NCBI GenBank assembly: GCA_963756575.1
Contig: CAVWOM010000017.1
Location: forward strand, 1 to 64,000
DNA length: 64,000 nt
Source of the DNA: Palsa-504 sp963756575
Lineage (GTDB): Bacteria; Actinomycetota; Actinomycetes; Streptosporangiales; Streptosporangiaceae
Direction: 5' to 3'
The notes under the pieces were generated by a model that was not told where the DNA came from, searched no databases, and saw only the letters and a list, made by a program, of their open reading frames with translations. Below, in pieces: positions 41,535-50,416 of the stretch (its first letter is position 1; each line of letters opens with the position of its first letter). The translations under genes were made by a program, and so were the position numbers.

Positions 41535-42221
41535 ATGCGGGTACTGATGGTCGCGCCGCCGGGTGCGGGTAAGGGCACTCAGGGCGCGCTGATCGCCGCG
41601 CATTTCGGTATCCCCCATATCGCGACCGGTGAGCTGCTGCGCGATCACGTCGCGCGGCGGACCGCCCTGGGCCTGGCCGTCCAGGAGTATCTCGACCGCG
41701 GCAACCTCGTCCCGGACCAGGTCGTCCTGGACATGGTGCGGGCGGCGGTGGTGGCCGCCAAGGCGGCGGGCGGCGGGTATGTCCTGGACGGGGTCCCGCG
41801 GAACATCGAGCAGGCCCGTGCGCTGTACCTGATCGCCGTCGAGCTCGGCATGACCGCGGACGTGGCGCTGCACCTGGTGGCCAGCGATGCCGAGGTCACC
41901 GGCCGGCTGCTGGCGCGGGCCGCGCTGGAGCACCGCTCGGACGACACCGCGGAGGTGATCGCCCAGCGGCTCGCGCTCTATCATCGGGTGACGTCGCCGA
42001 TTCTGTGCTGGTACCGCGACCGCGGGATCCTGGTCTCGGTCGACGCGATGCGCCCGGTGCCGGAGGTCAGCCGCGAGATCCTCGCCGCCCTGGACCAGCT
42101 GCGCCCGCTCCTGGACCGCGGGCCCGAGCGGGCCGGGGACCCCGCTGACCTGGCCGCCCTCGGGGAGGCATTCGGCGCGGCTGGTCCCGCCGCCAGCACG
42201 ATCGCGCCGGAACCGGGCTGA
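41535..42221 (+). CDS. Adenylate kinase-like nucleoside monophosphate kinase
   Basis: A 228-residue kinase with P-loop APPGAGKGTQ, HIATGELLRDHVARRT for AMP binding and LDGVPRNIEQARAL, where the family usually has DGFPR. The lid is short and lacks zinc cysteines. ALEHRSDDTAEVIAQRLALYH is the conserved late segment. The main adk gene of actinobacteria normally lies in the ribosomal secY region, so this is probably a second copy with a special role, unproven. ATG at 41535 follows GAGGAGACAAGG. It follows a relic of a fumarylacetoacetate hydrolase gene. Confidence 0.82.
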   Translation: MRVLMVAPPGAGKGTQGALIAAHFGIPHIATGELLRDHVARRTALGLAVQEYLDRGNLVPDQVVLDMVRAAVVAAKAAGGGYVLDGVPRNIEQARALYLIAVELGMTADVALHLVASDAEVTGRLLARAALEHRSDDTAEVIAQRLALYHRVTSPILCWYRDRGILVSVDAMRPVPEVSREILAALDQLRPLLDRGPERAGDPADLAALGEAFGAAGPAASTIAPEPG

Positions 42222-42236
42222 GAACAGGCGCGTAGC

Positions 42237-43346
42237 TCAGCTGCCCGCAGGCCCGGCCTGCCCGGGCACCGGGACCAGCGCCTGACCGGTCACCGGCCAG
42301 CCGCCCACCCAGGCCAGCGGCCTGATCTGGACCCACGCGGCGCCGTTGTCGAAGGCGTCGTAGTAGTGGTAGACGAGGTAATCCGACCCGCCGCCATTGA
42401 AGACGAACTCGCCGCCCGGGCCGATCATCCCGGCGTCGGTTCCCTGGACCTCCATCCCGCCGCCGTTCATCATGCCGGTGCCCGACGCGTCGACGTAGGG
42501 ACCGGTGACGGACGTGGACCGCCCGACCTGGACGTGGTACGTGCTGCTGATGCCGCGGCAGCAGTTGCCGACCGAGACGAACAGGTAGTAGTAGCCGTCG
42601 TGGTAGGTGATGCCGGCCCCTTCCTCGGCGTCGGGGGACGGCTTGGCGGCCAGGGAGTAGACGGCCGGCGACGCGACGGGCTTGCCGGTGGCCGCGTCGA
42701 GCTGGATCAGCTTGATGCCGCTGAAGAACGACCCGAGCGCCAGCCACTTGCCGCCGCCGGCCGCCGTCACCAGGGACGGGTCGATGGCGTTGAAGTTGTC
42801 CGCCGACGTGGTGCGGAACACCAGGCCGTCGTCGGTCCAGTGGTACCGAGGGCTACGGGGATCGAGGGTGGGCGTGGTCGCCAGCCCGATCACCGAGTTG
42901 TTCGAGCCGAAGCTGGAGCCCGCGTAGTACAGGTGCCACCGGCCGCCGAAGTACGAGATGTCCGGCGCCCACAGGTTCGGGATATCGCCGAGCGCGGCGG
43001 TGATCCAGGCGGGCTTGGCCGCGAACACGGTGCCCGCGTAGGTCCAGCCGCGCAAGTTGGACGAGGTCCGGATCTGGATGTTGCCGTTCCCGATGCTCCC
43101 GGCCGGATCGCCGGTCGAGAACACGTAGTACGTGCCGCCCTCCCGGGCCATCGTCGGATCGTGGATGAAGATGTACGGGGCCGCCGAGGCGGTGCCCGCG
43201 GCGGCCGGGCTCCCGGTGGCCGGGCTCCCGGTGGCCGCGACGGCGGCCAGCGTCCCGCCGAGCAGGGCGCAGCCCGCGACGGCGATGACGAGGGCGATCC
43301 GCTTCCTCGGGGACAGCGGTGAACGGCTGATGGCGGGGAATCGCAT
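42237..43346 (-). CDS. Secreted GH43 arabinan endo-1,5-alpha-arabinosidase-like enzyme
   Basis: A 369-residue exported glycoside hydrolase. A signal peptide (IALVIAVAGCALLGGTLAAV) precedes a five-bladed propeller of family 43: IHDPTMAREGGTYYVFSTG with the base Asp, NLWAPDISYFGGRWHLYYAG, AIDPSLV with the pKa-modulating Asp, and EEGAGITYHDGYYYLFVS with the acid Glu. The expected substrate is plant arabinan; the sugar specificity is inferred. ATG at 43346 has GAGGGAG before it. A perfect 26-bp palindrome at 43392-43417 lies 46 bases upstream and probably binds a repressor. Confidence 0.87.
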   Translation of the reverse strand: MRFPAISRSPLSPRKRIALVIAVAGCALLGGTLAAVAATGSPATGSPAAAGTASAAPYIFIHDPTMAREGGTYYVFSTGDPAGSIGNGNIQIRTSSNLRGWTYAGTVFAAKPAWITAALGDIPNLWAPDISYFGGRWHLYYAGSSFGSNNSVIGLATTPTLDPRSPRYHWTDDGLVFRTTSADNFNAIDPSLVTAAGGGKWLALGSFFSGIKLIQLDAATGKPVASPAVYSLAAKPSPDAEEGAGITYHDGYYYLFVSVGNCCRGISSTYHVQVGRSTSVTGPYVDASGTGMMNGGGMEVQGTDAGMIGPGGEFVFNGGGSDYLVYHYYDAFDNGAAWVQIRPLAWVGGWPVTGQALVPVPGQAGPAGS

Positions 43347-43391
43347 GATCTCCCTCGAGGGTCGTTCCGGACAGGGGCCCCCCGCGAACAC

Positions 43392-43417
43392 GCCTTGAGC
43401 GAACGTTCGCTCAAGGC
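43392..43417. promoter_or_regulatory. Perfect 26-bp palindromic operator
   Basis: Each half reads GCCTTGAGCGAAC, with no spacer. It lies between the GH43 gene and glnE, close to the GH43 start. Length and symmetry suit a LacI- or TetR-family repressor; control of the secreted arabinosidase by its sugar is more likely than control of glnE. No regulator gene is adjacent. Confidence 0.7.
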
Positions 43418-43528
43418 CTATCATAGTTTTCGGTGACATCTGCTGACAAGGGGAAGCCGCTCACCGCGCCGCGACCAGGAGTTCACCCGGCGCAGCGATC
43501 CGGCCCGGTATCAGTTAGCTTTACTCGA

Positions 43529-46500
43529 GTGAGTGGTTCGCGGACCACGCTGGCAGGGTGGCTGGCGCGGATGGGATTCGCGGATGCCGCGCGGGCCGAG
43601 CCCCTGCTCCTCGGCGACCTCGGCGCGACCGCGGCCGAGCTCAGATCCGACCCCCTGGTGACCGCGATCGCCGCCGCGGCCGATCCCGACCTGGCCCTGA
43701 CCGGGCTGGCGCGCCTGTTCGGCGCCGCCGGCCGCGGGAGGGAGGCCCTGCGGGCCGCGCTCCGCGCCGAGCAGGACTTCCGTGACCGGCTGACCGCCGT
43801 GCTCGGCGTCAGCGCGGGCCTGGCCGACCACCTGGCCCGGCACCCGGAGGACGCCGAGGTCCTGCGTGGCGCCGCCGACCGCCAGGAGGCCGCCGTCCTG
43901 CGCGCGGACCTGCTCGGCGCGGTGGGCGCGGACCCCGGCGACCACGACGGCCCGGTGGCGGCCGGGCCGGAGCCGGTGGCGGCGCTGGCCGCGGCCTACC
44001 GGCGCAAGCTGCTGCACCTGGCCGCGCGTGACCTGACCGGCGCCGCGACGGTCGACGTGGTGGGGGAGGAACTGGCCGACATCGCCGCGGCGGTCCTGGA
44101 GGCGGCGCTCGCCGTAGCCCGTTCCGAGTTGCCGGGGGGGTTCGGGGGGGTCGTCCCCCCCGGAGACAGCCGAGCGCTGGCGCCCGGCCATACGCCGTGC
44201 CGGCTGGCCGTGGTGGCCATGGGCAAGTGCGGCGGCCGGGAGCTCAACTACGCCAGCGACGTCGACGTCATCTTCGTGGCCGAGCCGGTCAAGGACGAGG
44301 ACGAGACCGCCGCGCTGGCCACCGCCAGCCGGCTCGCGGCCGGCCTCATCGGAGTCTGCGCGCGGTACACCCCGGAAGGCAGCATCTTCCCGGTCGACCC
44401 GAACCTGCGCCCCGAAGGCCGGGCCGGGCCGCTGGTCCGCACCCTGACCAGCCACCTGGCCTACTACGAGCGCTGGGCCAAGACCTGGGAGTTCCAGGCG
44501 CTGCTCAAGGCCAGGCCGGTGGCCGGGGACATGGCGCTCGGCCAGGCGTACACGGACACCCTGGGCCCGCTGGTCTGGCAGGCGGCCCGCCGCGATCACT
44601 TCGTCGAGGACGTGCAGGCCATGCGCCGCCGGGTGGAGCAGTCGCTGCCCGCCCGGCAGGCCGGGCGCGAGCTCAAGCTCGGGCCGGGCGGGCTGCGTGA
44701 CATCGAGTTCGCGGTCCAGCTGCTGCAGCTGGTGCACGGCCGTACCGACGAGTCCCTGCGCTCGCCCGCGACGCTGCCCGCGCTGGCCGCGCTGGCCGCC
44801 GGGGGGTACGTGGGGCGGGGCGACGCGGACGAGCTGGCCGCCGCCTACCGGTTCCTGCGCCGGACCGAGCACCTGCTCCAGCTGAACCGGCTCAGCCGCA
44901 CCCACACCCTGCCCGAGGACCCCGCCGTACTGCGCCGGCTGGGCCGGGCGATGCGGGCCAACGACGGGCCGAACGACGAATGGCTCCAGCCCTCGGTCAC
45001 CGGCATCCGCTCCGACCCGGCGGCCGAGTTCGACGACGAGTGGCGCCGTCACGCCCGCCAGGTCCGGCGGCTGCACGAGAAGCTGTTCTACCGGCCGCTG
45101 CTCGACGCGGTGGCCCGGCTGCCCTCCGATGCCGCCCGGCTGACGCCGGCCGAGGCGCGGGCCCGGCTCGAGGCGCTCGGCTACGCGGACCCGGCCGGGG
45201 CGCTCCGCCACATCGACGCGCTGACCTCCGGCGTGTCCCGGCGCGCGGCGATCCAGCGCACGCTGCTGCCGGTGCTGCTCGGCTGGTTCGCCGACGCGGC
45301 CGAACCGGACGCCGGCCTGCTGGCGTTCCGCCAGGTCAGCGAGGAACTCGGATCCTCGCCCTGGTACCTGCGGCTGCTCCGGGACGAGACCAAGGCGGCC
45401 GAGCGGATGGCCCGCGTGCTGGCCTCCAGCCGGTACGCGGCCGGCCTGCTGCTGCGCGCGCCCGAAGCCGTCGCCATCTTCGCCAACGACACCGAGCTGA
45501 ACGCGCGCAGCCTGACCGGGCTGCGCGCCGAGATGATGGCCGCCACCCAGCGCTACGAGGACGACGCCGAGGCGGCGGTGACCGCGGTCCGCTCGGTCCG
45601 CCGCCGCGAGCTGCTGCGAACCTCCGCCGCCGACGTGCTCAGTTTCTCCGGGGGGAGCGATCCCGACCCCTCCGATGCCGGTTCCCGCCTGGCAGCCGTG
45701 GGGGAGGCTCTCACCAGCATCACGCGGGCATCGATCGAGGCCGCGCTCTCGGTCGCGCTGCGGAAGGTCGCCGCCGAGCGGCGGCGCCCGCTGCCGACCA
45801 GGTTCGCGGTGATCGCGATGGGCCGCTTCGGCGGCCATGAGTGCGGCTACGGGAGCGACGCCGACGTGCTGTTCGTGCACGACCCGCTGCCCGGCCGGCC
45901 GGAGAAGGAGGCCTCGGACGCGGCCCACGCGGTCGCGGTCGAACTGCGCAGGCTGCTCAGCCTGCCGGTGCCCGACCCGGCCCTGATCGTGGACGCGGAC
46001 CTGCGGCCCGAGGGCCGCCAGGGTCCGCTCGTCCGCACCCTGGCCTCGTACCGCGCCTACTACCGGCGCTGGTCGGCTCCGTGGGAAGCGCAGGCGCTGC
46101 TCCGCGCCGAGCCGGTGGCCGGCGACGCGGATCTCGGCGAGCGGTTCACCCGGATGATCGCCGAGTTCCGCTACCCCCTGGACGGGATCAGCGTGGCGGC
46201 CGTGCGTGAGATACGCCGGATCAAGGCGCGGATGGAAGCCGAACGGATCCCGCGCGGCGCCGACCGGGCGCTGCACGTCAAGCTGGGGCCCGGCGGCCTG
46301 TCCGACGTGGAGTGGACGGTGCAGCTGCTTCAGCTGCGGCACGCCCACGCGCTGCCCGCGCTGCGCACCACCCGGACCGGCGTCGCCATGGCCGTCGCGG
46401 TCGAGGGCGGCCTGCTGGCGGCCGGGGCCGCCGCCGAGCTGACCGCCGCGTGGCAGCTCGCCGCCCGGATCAGGAACGCGATCGTGCTGGTCGGCGGCCG

Positions 46501-46657
46501 GCCGGGAGACACCCTGCCGGCCCGGCACACCGAGCTGACCGCGGTGGCGCGGCTGCTCGGCTATCCGCCGGGCGACGCCGCCCAGGCCCTCGAGCAGGAC
46601 TACCGCCGCGCCGCCCGCCGCGCCCGCACCGTGATGGAACCCCTGTTCTACGGCTGA
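43529..46657 (+). CDS. glnE: Bifunctional glutamine synthetase adenylyltransferase/adenylyl-removing enzyme
   Basis: A 1042-residue enzyme that adds AMP to and removes it from glutamine synthetase according to nitrogen state. It has two nucleotidyltransferase domains in tandem. One has VAMGKCGGRELNYASDVDVI (deadenylylation half); the other has IAMGRFGGHECGYGSDADVL (adenylylation half). Each is followed by a helical domain with LKLGPGGLRDIEFAVQLLQL or VKLGPGGLSDVEWTVQLLQL. GTG at 43529 gives VSGSRTTLAGWLARMGF, which fits the start of Streptomyces GlnE. A G-rich run at 44135-44165 is in frame. Its presence near glnA2 and nadE matches the actinobacterial arrangement. Confidence 0.95.
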   Translation: MSGSRTTLAGWLARMGFADAARAEPLLLGDLGATAAELRSDPLVTAIAAAADPDLALTGLARLFGAAGRGREALRAALRAEQDFRDRLTAVLGVSAGLADHLARHPEDAEVLRGAADRQEAAVLRADLLGAVGADPGDHDGPVAAGPEPVAALAAAYRRKLLHLAARDLTGAATVDVVGEELADIAAAVLEAALAVARSELPGGFGGVVPPGDSRALAPGHTPCRLAVVAMGKCGGRELNYASDVDVIFVAEPVKDEDETAALATASRLAAGLIGVCARYTPEGSIFPVDPNLRPEGRAGPLVRTLTSHLAYYERWAKTWEFQALLKARPVAGDMALGQAYTDTLGPLVWQAARRDHFVEDVQAMRRRVEQSLPARQAGRELKLGPGGLRDIEFAVQLLQLVHGRTDESLRSPATLPALAALAAGGYVGRGDADELAAAYRFLRRTEHLLQLNRLSRTHTLPEDPAVLRRLGRAMRANDGPNDEWLQPSVTGIRSDPAAEFDDEWRRHARQVRRLHEKLFYRPLLDAVARLPSDAARLTPAEARARLEALGYADPAGALRHIDALTSGVSRRAAIQRTLLPVLLGWFADAAEPDAGLLAFRQVSEELGSSPWYLRLLRDETKAAERMARVLASSRYAAGLLLRAPEAVAIFANDTELNARSLTGLRAEMMAATQRYEDDAEAAVTAVRSVRRRELLRTSAADVLSFSGGSDPDPSDAGSRLAAVGEALTSITRASIEAALSVALRKVAAERRRPLPTRFAVIAMGRFGGHECGYGSDADVLFVHDPLPGRPEKEASDAAHAVAVELRRLLSLPVPDPALIVDADLRPEGRQGPLVRTLASYRAYYRRWSAPWEAQALLRAEPVAGDADLGERFTRMIAEFRYPLDGISVAAVREIRRIKARMEAERIPRGADRALHVKLGPGGLSDVEWTVQLLQLRHAHALPALRTTRTGVAMAVAVEGGLLAAGAAAELTAAWQLAARIRNAIVLVGGRPGDTLPARHTELTAVARLLGYPPGDAAQALEQDYRRAARRARTVMEPLFYG

Positions 46658-46663
46658 GCGCCG

Positions 46664-47533
46664 CTAAAGGCGCCCGTTGGCCCGCAGGATACGAAGGTTG
46701 TCGACGGTGAGGAAGCCGCGCCAGTCCCGCTCGGCGTACGGCGACCAGGCCGGCCAGTTGAACGTCCAGCCGCCGTCGTCGCGCTGGCCCCGGGCCAGGT
46801 GGTCCAGGTGCGCCGCGACGGTCGCGTCGTCGAACAGGGCGCGGGCGAGCGAGTCGGGTTCGGGTGCGAAGGCCAGCACGCCATGCACCTCCCCGGGCGC
46901 CTCCGGATCCAGCGCCACCAGGCCGCGCTCGGTGATCAGCGGGCCGACCCGGCCGAACGCCTCGCGGGCCCGGCCCCGGTCGGGCACGTGCTGAAGAAAC
47001 GCGAGCACGCCGAACATCTCGTAACCGCCCGGCTCGCTGAGCTTGCCGATCCGGTTCCACATCACCTCGGTGGCGCCGTCGAGCCAGGGATGGCTGAAGC
47101 CGCGGGCGTGCAGCGTGCCCGCGATCATGCCGGTGGCGATGAGCGAGGCGGGATGCCCCTCCTCGGGCACCCACCAGGGCGCGTGCGGCCAGCCCGCCAG
47201 GGGCCCGGCTTCGACGAACGCCGCGCCGCCCTCGGCGGGTGCCACCGCGGCGAGCCAGTCGCAGGCGCCGCGGACCAGTTCGGTGTCCCAGGCGTCCGCC
47301 TCGTCCAGGATGCGCAGGGCCATCTCGGTGGCCGCGGGCTGGCTGCCGGGCGCCCGGCAGTCCGGCTCGAGCGCGTGACCGAACCCGCCGTCCTCGTTGC
47401 GGTAGGCGGCCACGGCGTCACGCACCGCGCTGGCCGGGCCGCCGGAGAACAGCCGCTGGAACCGGCGCTGGTCGATCACCCGGGCCCCGCCGGCTACGAA
47501 GACGCTGGCCGTGCTGAAATCTGGAGTGTTCAT
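46664..47533 (-). CDS. Alpha/alpha-toroid (terpene cyclase/prenyltransferase-like) protein
   Basis: A 289-residue cytoplasmic protein with QW-like repeats: YRNEDGGFGHALEPDC near residue 45 and GQRDDGGWTFNWPAWSPYAE near 255, with helices between. This is the fold of squalene cyclases and protein prenyltransferases. It lacks the DXDD motif of cyclases, so no activity is proposed. Such proteins are often annotated as hypothetical in actinobacteria. ATG at 47533. It is convergent with glnE (six bases apart) and divergent from the AraC regulator gene. Confidence 0.7.
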   Translation of the reverse strand: MNTPDFSTASVFVAGGARVIDQRRFQRLFSGGPASAVRDAVAAYRNEDGGFGHALEPDCRAPGSQPAATEMALRILDEADAWDTELVRGACDWLAAVAPAEGGAAFVEAGPLAGWPHAPWWVPEEGHPASLIATGMIAGTLHARGFSHPWLDGATEVMWNRIGKLSEPGGYEMFGVLAFLQHVPDRGRAREAFGRVGPLITERGLVALDPEAPGEVHGVLAFAPEPDSLARALFDDATVAAHLDHLARGQRDDGGWTFNWPAWSPYAERDWRGFLTVDNLRILRANGRL

Positions 47534-47600
47534 CGGTCCATTACAGCGCAGTCGCCCCCGGCCGTATTGAACGAAACGGACGCCGTGGCATCCTGGACAG

Positions 47601-48350
47601 GTGGACATCGCAGCCCTGCCGCCGGGCTACTACGAATGGCCGGCTCCCGCCGCGCTGCGAGACGCCATTGCCTGCCTGTGGGCGCAGGTGGCCGGCGACG
47701 AGGACCGGGCCGGCCTGGTGCTGCCCGACGGCTGCGCCGACCTCGTCTGGACCCAGGGCCAGGGCGCGTCCGTGGCCGGCCCGGACACCGGGCCGGTGCC
47801 CACCGCGATGCCCGCGGGCACGGTCATCCTGGGCGCTCGCTTCCGGCCCCCGGCGGGCGGCCCGGTGCTCGGGATCCCGCTGAGCGAGCTGCGTGACCAG
47901 CGCGTCGGCCTGGCGGACCTGCGGCCGGCCGACGCGGGCCGGCTGTCCGCCGTGCTCGACCCCGGGACCGCCGCCGCCCGCGTCCTGGACGTGACCGGCG
48001 CCCTGGTCGCCGGCGCCCGGCCGGACCCGGCGGTCTCCCGGGCGGCCCGGCTGCTGAGCGATCCGCGGGCCCAGGCCGAAGCCGTCGCGGCCGACGTGGA
48101 CCTCAGCCTGCGGCAGCTGCGCCGCCGCTGTCACGCCGCCGTCGGCTACGGCCCGAAGACCCTGCAGCGGGTGCTCAGGTTCCGCCGGTTCGTCTCCCGC
48201 ATCGACGCGCTCCCGCCGGGCCCCGGCGTTCTCGACCTAGCTGACCTCGCCGCGCAGGCGGGTTACGCCGACCAGGCCCACCTCACCCGGGAGTGCGGCC
48301 GGCTGGCCGGCCTGCCTCCCGCCGCCCTGGCCCGGCAGCGGGCGGCATAG
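47601..48350 (+). CDS. AraC family transcriptional regulator
   Basis: A 249-residue regulator. The N-terminal part (residues 1-125) resembles the DUF6597-like sensor (LVLPDGCADLVWTQGQ, LGARFRPPAGGPVLG). The C-terminal AraC DNA-binding domain has two helix-turn-helices: DLSLRQLRRRCHAAVGYGPK then TLQRVLRFRRF, and LADLAAQAGYADQAHLTREC then GRLAGLPPAALARQ. GTG at 47601 lies 67 bases from the divergent toroid gene, which may be its target. Ligand unknown. Confidence 0.88.
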   Translation: MDIAALPPGYYEWPAPAALRDAIACLWAQVAGDEDRAGLVLPDGCADLVWTQGQGASVAGPDTGPVPTAMPAGTVILGARFRPPAGGPVLGIPLSELRDQRVGLADLRPADAGRLSAVLDPGTAAARVLDVTGALVAGARPDPAVSRAARLLSDPRAQAEAVAADVDLSLRQLRRRCHAAVGYGPKTLQRVLRFRRFVSRIDALPPGPGVLDLADLAAQAGYADQAHLTRECGRLAGLPPAALARQRAA

Positions 48351-48377
48351 GCCGCCGGCCCGGCCCCCCGGTCCCGG

Positions 48378-49028
48378 TCACCCCCGGTCCGGCCGCGAGC
48401 GGACGGCGGGCCACGCCATCCGGACCGCGGCCAGCGTCGCGGCGGCCACCGCCAGGTAGGCGCCCATCTCCCAGCTGAGCCCGGCCGCCGGCACGTCGAG
48501 GAAGCCGATGAGCACGAGCAGGAACTGCACGCCGGTCGCGGCCACCAGCAGCGCCCCGTGCGCGACGGGCAGCGGGAAGGGAAACTCGCCCCAGCCGGAT
48601 CGCAGCAGCAGGTACCCGGGGATCAGCAGGCCCGTGATCACCACCAGGACCAGGTATCCGTGCGCGGTGGTGCCGGTGACGCTGATGCTGGCGCCGAGCG
48701 TGCTGAACCCGAACCACGGCAGGAACAGCGAGACCAGGACGACCAGGCTCGCGCCGCCCACGACCTGATCGGCCCGGCTGAGCCGCCGCAGGTCGAGCCG
48801 GAACTGACGGGTCGGGGCGGACACCGGGGGAGGACCGTGCTGGCCGGATGTCACGCTCGGGATGTACTGGTCGCCCGGAGTCCGGGGGAACTGGCTGGCC
48901 GAGGCGCCCAGCTGGGACGCGGCGGCCGGATCAGCCTCGCCGGGCGGCTCGAGGCCGAATGGCGTCCCGCACGAGCCGCAGAAGGCCGCGTCCGGTCTGG
49001 TATCGGCCCGGCACTGAGGGCAGGTCAT
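48378..49028 (-). CDS. Zinc-ribbon membrane protein
   Basis: A 216-residue protein. The first 25 residues form a zinc ribbon (CPQCRADTRPDAAFCGSCG). After a disordered linker there are four hydrophobic segments of about 20 residues each from residue 88 on (VVGGASLVVLVSLFLPWFGF, YLVLVVITGLLIPGYLLL, HGALLVAATGVQFLLVLIGF, AYLAVAAATLAAVRM). Similar proteins are common in actinobacteria with no known role. The gene is convergent with the AraC regulator gene, 27 bases apart. About 250 bases upstream (49029-49280) carry no gene and are somewhat A/T-richer. Confidence 0.75.
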   Translation of the reverse strand: MTCPQCRADTRPDAAFCGSCGTPFGLEPPGEADPAAASQLGASASQFPRTPGDQYIPSVTSGQHGPPPVSAPTRQFRLDLRRLSRADQVVGGASLVVLVSLFLPWFGFSTLGASISVTGTTAHGYLVLVVITGLLIPGYLLLRSGWGEFPFPLPVAHGALLVAATGVQFLLVLIGFLDVPAAGLSWEMGAYLAVAAATLAAVRMAWPAVRSRPDRG

Positions 49029-49280
49029 CCGGGCCGCCGCCCGGCGCCTGCCCGCGGTCGCGGGAATACCGGAACCGTCGCGACTAATAGCCCGGATATG
49101 GTATTACCGTCTTTTCTGGACACTCTTGCCCATTCCTTGCCGATAATTTACAGGTCCTTTTCGGAGTTAGATGCTACGCAGCCGCCCGCCATTGGGCAAG
49201 CAATAGCGTCCGGCCTTCCGCATTATCCGAATGTACGGTGAATTCGGCGTATCGCTGAGATGACCATGTATGCGGACCGG

Positions 49281-50368
49281 TCAGCCCATGCCCTGCCAGG
49301 CCATGGCGGCCAGCTGATCGATCGTGTCGATCCCGTACTGCTCCGAGGGATTCTCGGTGCTGAGCACGGCCATCAGGTAATCGCGGCCGCCGCCGTGGAT
49401 CCAGCCCACGCTGTTGACCTGCCAGTCGCTGTCGCTGCCGCGCAGCGGCAGCCAGCCGTTTTTCAGCGCCACCGTGACGTCGGCCGGGACGCCGCCGGAA
49501 ACCCCCCAGCGCTGGCTCGGCGTCACGTTCTCCATCAGCGAAAGCGCGTAATCCCGCTCGTCCGTGCTGAGCGTCGAACCGGGCGCGACCAGCTGCCTGA
49601 GCAGGACGATCTGATCATCTGGGGTGGTCGTGGTGAGCCCCCAGCCCGGCCAGGAGAACCCCGGGCAGACCACGCAGGACGATGGCGCGGTGTGCGTCAG
49701 GCCGGCCTTGGCGTTGAACGAGCCGATCCTGGCCGGGCCGCCGACGGCGTACCACAGGCTGGTGGCGGCGGTGTTGTCGCTGTCCTCGATCATCTGCTCG
49801 GCCAGCGACCGGGTGCTGGCCGGCAGCCCGGTGCTGCCGCCCTGGCCCTGTTCGGCCAGCAGCGTCTCGAGGATGTCGAGCTTGACCACGCTCGCCTCGT
49901 CCTGCGGCGCGCCGTGACCGACGTCCCAGGTGCGGCCGGTGCCGACGTCGTAGACGGCGGCCAGGACGGTACCGGACCGGCCCGACAGGTAGGAGGCCGC
50001 GGCCGTGCCGAACGGGTCCAGGTGCCCCGCCGCGGGCGTGGCGTGCGGCGAGGCCGCCGCCCGGCCGCCGCTCCCGGCCCCCCGGGCGCCTGAGGACGAG
50101 GCCGCGACCCGGGCCGGCGAGGTCACGTTCAGCCGCCCGGCGGCGGTCGCGCCGCGGCTGGCGCTGGCCGTGGCCGTGTTCGCCGCCGGCGGCCTCCGCC
50201 GCCCGTGGCGGTCAGGGCCGCCAGCGTGCCCCCGGCGATGACGGAGCCGGCGCCGAGCACCGCGAGCGCGATACGGACATGACGCCGCCGCGGCCGCGGC
50301 CGTGTCTTCGCGGCCCGCCCGGCCGAGTGCCTGCCTCGCCCCCCCGAGAACGCCGTCCTGACCACCAT
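49281..50368 (-). CDS. Exported class A beta-lactamase-fold serine hydrolase, frameshifted
   Basis: The C-terminal 270 residues are a penicillin-binding/beta-lactamase fold with SVVK (SxxK), EDSDNTAA (SDN) and LKNGW (K-T/S-G position changed to KNG). No clear class A Glu166 loop is visible, so beta-lactamase activity is doubtful. The N terminus, from about 50368, has basic residues and an export helix (VRIALAVLGAGSVIAGGTLA) in a different frame. The two frames meet at about 50190 in GGCGGCGGAGGCCGCC, where one missing base would restore ALTATGGG...PPAANTATASAS. It lies 48 bases after the nSTAND gene on the same strand. Confidence 0.7.
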
Positions 50369-50416
50369 CCGATCCCGAACCTGCCCGTCCGTTGCGGCCG
50401 GCCCGGGCGCGCGTGG

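Noticed and set aside
43511..46528. 1005-residue minus-strand frame opposite glnE
   Set aside because: Pure shadow; glnE is unambiguous on the plus strand.
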